Assembly (NCBI RefSeq): GCF_965638725.1
Contig: NC_134974.1
Span: 2,688,143 to 2,752,142 of the forward strand
Length of the DNA stretch: 64,000 nt
Reading direction: 5' to 3'
From: Aptenodytes patagonicus
Taxonomy: Eukaryota; Chordata; Aves; Sphenisciformes; Spheniscidae
Position 1 is the stretch's first letter, and every line of letters starts with the position of its first letter. A program made the position numbers and the translations under genes. The notes under the pieces are model-generated. The model made no database searches. It saw only the letters and a list, made by a program, of their open reading frames with translations, and had not been told where the DNA came from. Positions 11,345 to 20,700 of this stretch are shown here, piece by piece.

Positions 11345-14300
11345 CTAAGTGCCAGGGTGGGCGCAGAGCCCTGCCCGCCCCGGCGAGCCCCCCCGGGACG
11401 CGGGGACACGGGGGGACGCGTCCAAGTGCTGGGAGGCGGCAGCAGCAGGGCCGGTCCCTGCCTGCGTCTGTCCATGGCACTGCGTGGGGGGGTCCCCCCC
11501 GTCCTGGGGGGAGCAGGAGCCCCTCACAGCCCCGGTGTCACCCAGGGGGGACCCGGCCTCGCCCGGGCTCCACTGTGCCGCTTCCTCCTCCGGTGCCAGC
11601 TCGCGGCCGTCGGCGACCTTGGCGCCGGTCCTGCCGTCATGGATGACGCTGACCTGGGTGGGCAGGGAGCCCCCGGCCGGGCTGTCCCCGAGGGGGCTGG
11701 TGGCACTGCCACTGCCAGGCGAGCCACCGCCATCGGCACCCGGAGCCGCCCCGCGGCGAAGCTCCGCCGCCTCCCCTGGGGACCCTGCGCCCCCTTCCTC
11801 CGGCCTCTTCCGCGGCCGCCCGCGTCTCCGCTTCTGTGGGGTGGCATCGCCGGCCGGCTCCGGGGGACGCTTGGTGGCTTTGGGGCGCTGCGAGTCCAGG
11901 GGGCCAGGACCCTCGCCGCCCCCCGTGCTCCGGGGGTTGGCGGGGCTCTCGGCCGCGGGGACGCCCACGCCGGGCAGCAGCACGTTGAGGACGGGGACGG
12001 CGGCTTGCTGGCTCAGCAGCCCCGCCGCCCCGTTGGCCCCCGGGGCCAGCCCCAGGGGCAGGGAGGGGGAGGCTGTGCCCACCGGCAGTGGCAGGGCCAC
12101 CTTGACCGTGCCCCCCAGGGGGGCGGACGTGATTTTGGGTGCCAGGACAGGAGGGGAGGAGCGAATGGCCGTGGCACCGGGCGCCATCGGTCGCTCCCCT
12201 GGTGGGATACGGGGCAGGAGCAGGGGCAGGCGGGCGACCAGGGCGTTCACCTGGGGGCTGCTGGCCGCCTTGGGGGGCTCCGGGGGCTTCTTCTTCTCAG
12301 GCCGTGTCAGGACGGGGGGCTTGGGGCCACTCTCCTTCTTGATCTGCAGGCAGAGAGAGGTGTTGGGACGTCATGGTGGAGCTGGGCTGCTTCCCCGAGC
12401 GTGCCCCCCCATGCTGAGTGGGGAACCTGGCGTCCTGGCTCTCCACCCAGCTCCAGCACGGCCTCACCTGCCCCTGGCTCCCGTCGCTGCTCTCGGAGGT
12501 GTCCAGGCCATTCTTCTTTGCCATCGATGGGGTCCGACTCTCACGGTGGATCTTCTCCGTGCTCTCTGTGGGTGCACAGAAGGCGATGGAGCAGGGACAA
12601 GCCTCTGGCCCCTCTGCGCTCCCCCATGCCATGGGCAGCTGGAAGGGGACACTGCATCCCGGGGGGACCCCACCTCCCAAACCGCCTGTGCCCTTTGGGG
12701 GTCCGAGTGAGCCCGACGGGGGGTGAGTGGGGCCGGGGCTCCACACCACCCACCTGAGACCACCATGGCCATGACCAGGTCGGCGCGGGCCGAGCGGGAG
12801 CTGATGATGTGCTGCTGGATGAGGAACTGGGCCACCTCCACGATGTTGTTGAAGGAGCGTTTGAGGATCTTCTCAGCCCAGTCGCAGGTCAGGGCACAGG
12901 CCGCCTCCATCACCTCGCTGTTGTAGGACTGCACCAGGTCCGTCAGCTCCGACTGCTGCTGCTGGGACAAGCCGTGACCCCCCACGGCACGGGACAGGAC
13001 ACCCCGGATGTGAACGGGGCCTGATCCAGACACCCTGGCAGGTCACAAGCCTGCACGGGCAGGCAGGTCCTCATCCACCCTTGGGGAGGCTCACGGGACA
13101 GAGCAGAACCTGCTCGCAGAGAGGGCATCCCTCCACCCCCTGCCTTTTGTTAGATCTATCGAGCGAGGAGGTTCGTTACCCTGCCAAAACAGGGCCAGCG
13201 AAACCCAACCCACGGAGGCAGCAGGGGACTTACGGTCTCCATCACTTTGAGGTCCAGGCTGGGCAGGGGCGGCAGGCTGACCACCGTCTTCCTCCGGATC
13301 CCGCTGTAGCAGTACGTTTGGCAGGGTTAAGGTTTTTCGCTGTCACACGAACGCGGCCGTGACAGGTTACAACTCAAAGGGATGCAGCTGCGGGGCTCGT
13401 GATGGGCTTGTCCTGGAGGTGTGACGGCAGCCGGCCCCACGCCGAGACGGGCTGCCCCCTTCTCGGCGTGCCCCCTGCCCGCCATGAGCAACCCCAGGCT
13501 GCCCCGCGTGTACGGCAAGGACAGGACAACTCCAAGCCCCTCTCAGACAACCGAGCTGAACCTTCAGGAGCCGAAAAACCAGGAACCAGACCCTCTCAGA
13601 AACTACAAAATACCACCTCGTGCACAGACTTATAGACGGGAAAACCTGGACAAGCAGCAGCTGTCGCCACCAGTCCAGCCAGCTCCCCGGGCTTCCCTGG
13701 CCAGCCAGGCACGCTGAAGGATATTTTGACTGTCCTCGGCCTCCCAGCCTTCGGGCTTTGATGTTTGGGAAGATCTCCCGGATGATCTTGCCGAAATTGG
13801 CGGTGCTCAGAGGGCGATAGCAGAGGTTATCACAGTATCGCCTGTCGGGGAGAGCTGCAGGTTAAAGCCGTCGAGCCCTTCTCGCTGCCCTCCGGACGCA
13901 CCCCGCTGACGTGGCTTGTTTCAAGAGCCCAAGGTTAGGCAGGGCCATTCCCCAAAAAACTCAGGCGCTTGCTGCCCTCTGAACCGACCTCCCCACCGGG
14001 CTTTTCTGGACAAGCCCGGCGCCGGGGAGAGACACTCCTTGCACCAGGCCGGCCCCTGCGCTCACTTGTAGGCGTCGTAGACGTCCTGCTTGGGCAGGCA
14101 GGTGTCCGTGTGCTCTTCCAGGTGGTTCCGGATCCAGTTGCACGCGTGCATGTACTCGGCCGTGCTCAGCGAGCTCAGGTCCAGGCTACCGCTACTCCCG
14201 TGGGAGCCCGAGACAAACATTTAATTAGTGGAGAAGTGGCACAAGCAGGACAGGAGAAGGCAGAGCGTGGCAATCTCCCTCCTGGCCTCTTGCGATCTGC

Positions 14301-15706
14301 GTCCCCCACCACCATCCTGACAGCCCCTGCTCTCCCGGACACGGCGCTGGCTCGCTCCGGCACCCACCTCTTCTCCCCCAGGCTCGGCCCCGACGGCAGC
14401 TGGAGGTAGAGGTAGAGCTTGTCGTTGTCTGAAAACTTCTGGACATCTTGCTACGGTCAAAGGGTCCACAGGGAGGGGGAGAACGGACCAGAGACAAAGA
14501 AAGGTTAAGGATCCAAAATAAGGAAGAGCTGGTGCAGGCAGCGCTCTCGTTACCCTCTTAATGGCAGTAATTGATGGGGCGTTGAAACCGGAGCAGCTTT
14601 GTCAGCATGAACACAGCCTGCGCGCGAGGGAACTGGGCAAACGAAGTCACAGGAACTGCCCCTCGAGGGGACTGGAAAGGGTTGTCCCACACAGGGCTGG
14701 GGGAGTGGGTGCCACCCCCTGGGCAGAGTGATCAGGGGTTTCTCGGGGCTAATCCCCGCAGCCAGATCCTGACCCTGAATGGGAAATGGGATCAGGCAAA
14801 ACCCAGGGTTCAGTTTAGCTAGGAGAGGAGAGAGGCGGAGACGCGTCGCTCCCTCACCCTCAGCACAACCTGCCGCAGAGGCACTCACCAGGATGGAGTC
14901 GACTTTGCTCTGCACGGATTTGCTGTGTGGGACAGAGACAAAAGGCGTTAGCGCAGAGCAGGACGACACCGCAGCACCCAGGGCACTCCTCAACCTGCCC
15001 AGCTCTCTGCCACAGCCGCTGCCCGGGGCCTCCGAAGACAGCACTGTCCCTGGGCCCTCCCAGGCCCTACACGTGCACCCCGGGGTGAGCAGCAATGCCA
15101 AGATGGGGACACCGGAGCACCAAGAGCCGAAGGCTGGCTGCACCCATGGGTCAGCGCAGCCCATTCTCCCCGTGCTCCGGGTTTCCCTGCGCACCCACAA
15201 CCCAGCTCTAGAGCTGCGTGCTCTACCCTAACCCCAGGGAGAGCAGAGCAGGCGTAAAACTACATCCCACGGGGTCACAGCAGACAAAACTGCGCCACCG
15301 TGAATCCCCGAGTTGATTTTGCACCCAAAACGGGCAGCAAGCTGCTGGCAGCGCAGCGCGGGGCTGCGCTCTGTGTGCAGCACCTCGCACGGGACCAAGC
15401 AGGGCACGCCTGAGGCCATGCCACTCTGCAGCGCCAGCGCCAACGCAAGAAGCTGCAAGGCACCGCAACGCTTGTCCCTTCGGTCCCTGGGGCTGCAAAT
15501 TAATCAACCTTATTAAATTAGCCCACATTTGGTAACGCTCAGATTAACTGGAAGAGCTGCCCGGGGAAAAGCGAGCGCTGCCCTTACGAGATGGTGCTCT
15601 TCAGCTCCTGCAGCAGCGTGCTCGACTCGGTTGTGCCGCCCCGGGAGCTGCTGGGTGACAAACTTCCCTTTTTGGTGGCTCGGGCGCTCAGCTCTTCGTC
15701 AGCCAT
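11345..15706 (-). CDS. RFX5: Regulatory factor X5, complete
   Basis: RFX5 is the DNA-binding subunit of the RFX complex (with RFXAP and RFXANK) that binds the X box of MHC class II promoters. Coding exons in gene order: 15588-15706, 14889-14922, 14368-14450, 14066-14191, 13725-13841, 13234-13315, 12754-12961, 12468-12565, 11345-12343. They total 1866 bases, giving 621 residues (human 616). The N-terminal oligomerisation region includes [11 protein letters not shown]. The RFX winged-helix domain is at about 90-170 ([50 protein letters not shown]). Then come the [16 protein letters not shown]-like block and [20 protein letters not shown]. The long last exon holds a proline-rich region with [12 protein letters not shown] and an AT-hook-like [11 protein letters not shown] at about 460-470. 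The intron between 13725 and 13315 is AT-AC. The start ATG follows a good acceptor at 15718 and matches MADEELS of the family. Confidence 0.97.
13316..13724 (-). other. RFX5: U12-type AT-AC intron in RFX5
   Basis: Read on the gene strand, the exon for the end of the DNA-binding domain stops after CAG TCA AA and is followed at once by ATATCCTT, the minor-spliceosome 5' splice-site consensus. The 3' end has CCTTAAC (13326-13332), the U12 branch-site consensus, 10-11 bases before the terminal AC. The next exon starts G TAC TGC. Joining AA to G restores Gln-Ser-Lys-Tyr-Cys-Tyr, exactly the conserved RFX sequence. No GT-AG choice preserves this sequence. Confidence 0.93.
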
Positions 15707-15718
15707 GACATTTGGTTC

Positions 15719-16742
15719 CTGTTGGGAGGCGAAAACCGAAAATTCAACCGAAAAAAAGGGAAGAAAACCCCTTCAGAGTCATAAAGTCCCCACTGGGCAC
15801 CTGCAGGGCTGACCTCTGGCCACCTGCCCCCAGGCTGGGCTCGGGGAGGGAGGCAGGGCACAGTGGGGTGGCCGTGGGGCCCAGTGCAGCCCGAAACTCG
15901 CCCGCCCTCAGCCCCTGTCCGTCCTGGTCTGAAGACGAGCCCCGGCTCTGCGGGCCGAGCTCCATCAGCGCAGCGGGTGAGGGGAGGGCTGGGTCGTCAG
16001 TGGGACACGAGCCACCAGTGGACGTGGAAATGGCCCCAGCGGTCCCAGGAGGGGCGTCTCCAGCAGCAGAGACCACGACCGGCTCCGGGTACCCCATTCC
16101 TGGCAGGGGACAGGGATGCTGGGGGGCACCGCAGAGCGGCCCTGGCCCAGCATGCCCAGGAGGGGACCAGAAGGGCAGGTCCCCGCAGGCCTGGTGTGCC
16201 CCAGGCTGGGGATGCTGATGGGGACCATGACAGTCCCATGGGGCCTGGGGCACGGATGCAAGTCCCCAGGGGCGTGGGGACAGGAAAACAGGGATGATGG
16301 GGGGCACCAGGAGGGCAGGTCCCCAGGGTGATGGGGACATGGGGCACCAGGAGGGCAGGTCCTCAGGGTCATGGGGACATGGGGCAGCTGGAGGGCAGGT
16401 CCTCAGGGTCATGGGGACATGGGGCAGCTGGAGGGCAGGTCCTCAGGGTGATGGGGACATGAGGCACCAGGAGGGCCGAAGTCCCGAGGGACACGGACAC
16501 CAGGAGGGCAGGTCCCCCGGGACAGGGACACCAGCAGGGCAGGTCGACGTGGGACGGGCCGTGACAGCGCAGCCCCACCGGTGCCAGCTGCCGGGGAGGG
16601 GACGGGGGACAGCGACAGCCACGTCCCGGGCCGGGGAGCACCGGGCCAGGCCCGGCGGGGCTGGGGTCGCACCGGACCGGACCGCCCCCCTCCCCCCAGC
16701 CCTGCAGCCCGGCGGGCCCGAGGCGCCCCGACCCGCACCCAC
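15719..16742 (-). other. RFX5: RFX5 intron 1
   Basis: This lies between the non-coding exon 1 donor (gtgggt at 16742) and the acceptor before the start codon (15719/15720, preceded by a pyrimidine-rich run on the gene strand). It contains the 40-bp minisatellite described separately. No independent gene is seen; overlapping frames of 70-220 codons in both directions reflect G+C richness. Confidence 0.8.
16270..16540. repeat. 40-bp minisatellite
   Basis: GAGGGCAGGT recurs at 16311, 16351, 16391 and 16431 at exactly 40-base spacing, with the intervening CAGGGTGATGGGGACATGGG-type core. Decayed units extend to both sides, for about six units in all. It lies within RFX5 intron 1. Confidence 0.9.
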
Positions 16743-17065
16743 CTGCGGGCGGCTACAGCCGGGGCGCGGCCCGCCTCATGCCGGTCCGGTCCGGTCCGGT
16801 CCGGTCCGGTTCGGTCCCCGCCACGTGCCGCTGCCCCGCGCGCAACAGGAACCGAAAGTGCTGCGCCCCACCGGGACGCGCCCGCGGGCCCCGCCGGATG
16901 CTTTTTTCTGATTGGCTGCGGCGCCACCAGTCTGCCCGGATACTGCGCTCTCCTTTAATGCGATTGGCCGCTCTGGCTTTCCTACCCGGATACAAGCGGG
17001 GCCGGTCTCCTGAGCGGCCGCGCGCGAGCTGAAGTCTGCCTAGTAACAGGCTTCCGATTGGTGGG
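16743..17065 (-). promoter_or_regulatory. RFX5: RFX5 promoter and non-coding exon 1
   Basis: This CpG-rich segment lies just upstream of RFX5. Exon 1 should end at 16743 (CCGCAG followed by gtgggt). Three inverted CCAAT boxes (ATTGG on the plus strand at 16911, 16963 and 17057) are typical NF-Y sites. A tandem GGTCC run occupies about 16782-16817. An upstream open frame of eight codons (16779 back to 16753, MRRAAPRL) lies in the presumed leader. Near 17039-17061 an X-box-like and a Y-box-like motif sit side by side. The exact start site is unknown. Confidence 0.75.
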
Positions 17066-17094
17066 GCGGGAGGAGGCAGCACGAGTGTAAACGA

Positions 17095-17425
17095 GCCTGT
17101 GCGCGTGCAGTGCGTGTGCGTGCAACGTGCGTGCACGCAACGGGTGTGCGGCGTGCGCTCGGCCTGCACGCGGTGTGCGTGTGCCCGTGCGTGCGTGTGC
17201 CCGCGCAGCGCCTGGACGCGCGCACGCGGCGTGCACTTGCAGGGTGTGCAAAAACCAACGACGTGTTCACGTGCCCCGCGGGCGCCCGCACGGTTCGTGC
17301 ACAGCGTGCGTGTAAGCGTGCATGGCACGCGCGTGCAGTACGGGTGCGCGTGCGCTGGGCAGGGCCCGCGTGCGATGCACGCGCGCGGCGTGTGCGCAGC
17401 CGGCGTTTGTGCGGGCAGTGCCCGT
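17095..17425. repeat. Degenerate GTGC/GTGCGTGC alternating tract
   Basis: About 330 bases made largely of alternating purine-pyrimidine GTGC, GCGTGC and CACGC steps with imperfect repetition. It lies between the RFX5 promoter and the 3' end of SELENBP1 copy A. All six reading frames stay open for long stretches because of this composition, giving Cys/Arg/Ala-rich nonsense; it is not coding. Confidence 0.85.
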
Positions 17426-17732
17426 GCGAGCCGGAGACTGCCGGGCCCGGCAGCACAAGGGGCGCCTTAGGAAAACCCCGTCTCTTAAGGGGTTGGCGGT
17501 GTCGTGTCCCTGGTTTGGTCACACATCGGTTTTGCGGCTCCTGAAAACGGTTCAAAAACAAGATTCGAGGCGAGGAGAGCTGCTGCTGCGGAGGACGACA
17601 ACCTCCCGCTTCTATTTAAGCAAGCGCGGGATGCACGGGTCACCGGCGGTTTGCTGAGTGTGTGAACCCCCCGAAGCCCTCGTGCACTGGGATTTTGGGG
17701 CGTGGAGAGGCTTTGGGGGCGGCAGAAGGTGG

Positions 17733-20700
17733 CTAAACCCAAATATCGGAGGTGCAGTCCCCACCGGGGTAGCGGATCTCGTGCGCCAGGCAGGGCCCGT
17801 CGGGCTCCTTCCCAAAATCCACCAGGAAGCTCTCGTTGACTGTCAGGCCGCCCTGCTCCGTGTCCACGTCCAGCTGCAGCATGACGGAGCCGTCCCTGCG
17901 GAGGGGTGAGAGCAGGGAGGCTGGGGGGAGCCAGATGCCCCAACCGCCCTGTGGGGGAGGACCCGCCCCTGCCTCCAAGGAGCTGCCAAAATTCGGTCCC
18001 CGAGCTGCGGGGTCCGTGCCTCCCGCCTGACGAGCTCATACAATCATTCTCACTTATCGAAGTTTTCTTACTTGATGAGGTCGGGGTAGAACTGCCTGTC
18101 CCAGGCACTGTAGAGGGACGTGGTGACATACAGCCTCTTCCCGTCCAAGCTGAGCTGGATCATCTGGGGCCCCCCCGGCACCTTCTTCCCCTGGGAGCAG
18201 GCGGAGGAGCAGATGTGCTGCTGGAGGGTGCCAGACCGGGGGACTCCTCCACCTCACCCAGACCGGCGGTGCAGGCTGCCATGTCCATCCCACGGGATGC
18301 GGTGGAGCAGAACCGCAAGGACCCAGCTCCCCAGCCTTGCCACCGCTGCCCAGCATGCTCCGTGGCAGAGCCGTCACCATCCACCCCCCCCCAGCATCGC
18401 TCAAGGCGGAGGTGGGACTGAGCAGATGGTGGGGGCGATGCCGTGGGATTTTGGGGAGCCGGCCGAGCTCACCTTGATGAAAAATGGGTCTGGCTGGCTC
18501 TGCAGCTCTTCGTCCCTGCACACGGTCACGGGTCCTCCCTTGGTGATGCTGCCACCCACAAAGACCTGCAAGAGACCAAAGGTCTGGGTGACCGAGACAG
18601 CGAGGATGGGGCTGATCCCAGCCGTACCCAAGAGATAGAGGAAAAGCGTCGGGATGTGACCGGGAGCCTGCTGCTGCCTCACCTGCCCCACCAGCTTGGG
18701 CTTGCGGGTGTCGGAGATGTCGTACTGGCGAATGTCTCCGTGCAGCCAGTTGCTGAAGTAGAGGAACCTGTCGTCCAGCGAGATGAGGATGTCGGTGATG
18801 AAGCCTTGGGGAGGGTACGACAGAGCTGCACAAACAGGCGGCAGCACCGGCAGCGCCCGGGGAAGCCGGGGAGCACCTCGGCACCCAGCCTGGGGGTGCA
18901 CTGACCTGGCATGTCCGGGAGGAGCCATCCCTCCACCTTCTTGCTGGGGACTTGGATCACCTTCTCGGCCGCCCAGTCTCCTTGCTGCAGGAGGTGCGGG
19001 ACAGAGCACAGCCCCAGGGGGCTCAGCGTGCGTGGCAGAGGCAGGATAAGACCCAATGCCGGGGCAGATGCTGCGTGCGCGCGTCCACCACCTCTAGTCT
19101 CGAGGGCTGTAGCTCAGCTACTTTGCCAGCCATCTCTGGCTTTGCAGAGATGTCTAATTTTCCAGCTAGATTAGCTGGTTTGGTGAAAGATTTTCTCTCT
19201 CCTCACCCAGTTCGTCATTACGCACAACAACAGACACTGAGAAGAATATTGCTTGGGCTGTTGTAAATCCACAACAAAGGTAAAAATAAATCTCCTTTAA
19301 ATTAAATCATTTCAGCCTAAACTGCTGCCAGTCAGAACAAGTCCTCTGGTGAGATTACCCCCAGCCAGCTCATGTTCTGGGTGCAGAGAGGTGGCTGCAC
19401 AGCACGGGGAGGCGGGTGCGTGCATCGGCAGGGACCAGAGTCGGGCTGGGAGGACGGCGGGGGATGTGGGAAGCGGGATGCTGCGCAGAGTCGTGGGGCT
19501 CAGTCAACCAAGGGGCAGCACCCCTTTTCCACTAACCCTGGGGGAGCACGTACCTCGGTCTTGTAGAAGCGGTGGATGGCGCTGCTGATGGTGCAGCCCA
19601 CGTAGCCCTCGGCAGCGGCGGGGTTGTGGAGGAAGCGGATCTCCAGGGGGGCCGCGTCCTCGCCCACGTCGATAGCCTGGACGTAGGTGTGAGTGGTCCA
19701 GTCCCACACATTGATGCAGCGTCCGTAGCGCCCTGGGAGGGAGAGTTAGAGGGGATGCTGCGAGGCGCAGGGTCTCAAGGAGATGTGCTGTGGGTTCGGG
19801 TGAGTCCTCAGCCCCTTTAGCTCCCCGCAGGGACAACCCCATGGTATCTGCACCAGCACACGCCGGTTGCTTTGGACCTTGGCAAAAGCCACGGGAAGGT
19901 GCCCAGCATCCAACAGGGACCATCTCGCTAGGACGGGGCTGGGAAGGGCAGTGTAACCTTTTTGGAGGAGCTGGGCTGAGATGGAGCTTCATCCTTCATC
20001 CCTACAGCCGAAATCCAACCCCACGTACAGCTCAACAGCAGAATTTATGGACTGTCTTGGGTTGAACTTCTGGTGCTTGCAACTGAAGTGTCTTTACAGT
20101 AAATGGGCTGGGCTTGTCTTTTTTAAATCCATGGGATCTCTAGGAATTGGTGTGAAATTCATTTTGCAAGCAAACTGTCTTGGACAATTTTATCTACATC
20201 CATTAGATGCCAGCTCTCACTAGCAACAGAAGAGGGTTGAAATTTGGCCTTCTTGCAGTCCTGCTCAGCATCTCTCTCCCCAAGTATTTAAACAACAGTG
20301 TTCTCACCTTTCTTCAGATCATTTGGGTCAAACCCATATCCCAGGCATTTTGGGATTCCCCATTCAGTGCTGATCAGGACGTTATGGCGTGGCTGGTACC
20401 AGAAGTCATAACCCATTGGAGGGATCTTGTCCCCTTTCTCCCAGTTCCCCTTGATCTCGAAGGTCTCTCCGTCCAGCAGAATAAAGCCGCCTGATGCAGA
20501 AACGAAACCACATCGGTAGTGAGGAAATCACCCAGATTAACAGTTTACGTGTTATAAAACAAGCAGCGACAGACAGATCAACCCGTTGCAGACCAGGCTG
20601 CTGAACGGGCTGGGAGTCCTGGATGAAGTCTCCAGGACAGCTCTGGATGTGAGGACTGTTCCTCCTGTCCCAGCACCCTCTCCCTGGAAGACTGGGGGGG

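Noticed and set aside
9938-11480. Long open frames (up to 366 codons) on both strands in the G+C-rich stretch
   Set aside because: They are Pro/Gly/Arg/Ala-rich, overlap each other on opposite strands and coincide with the CpG island; stop codons are simply rare at this composition.
11321-12757. Plus-strand frames of 450-478 codons opposite RFX5
   Set aside because: They are antisense shadows of the G+C-rich RFX5 last exon, which is identified by sequence family, exon phase and length.
16270-16540. Evenly spaced repeats resembling a CRISPR array
   Set aside because: The 40-base units are contiguous with no unique spacers, the genome is vertebrate, and it lies in an RFX5 intron: a minisatellite.
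17040-17561. Cys/Arg/His-rich frames on both strands (up to 173 codons)
   Set aside because: Produced by the alternating GTGC tract; open in nearly all frames and without family similarity.
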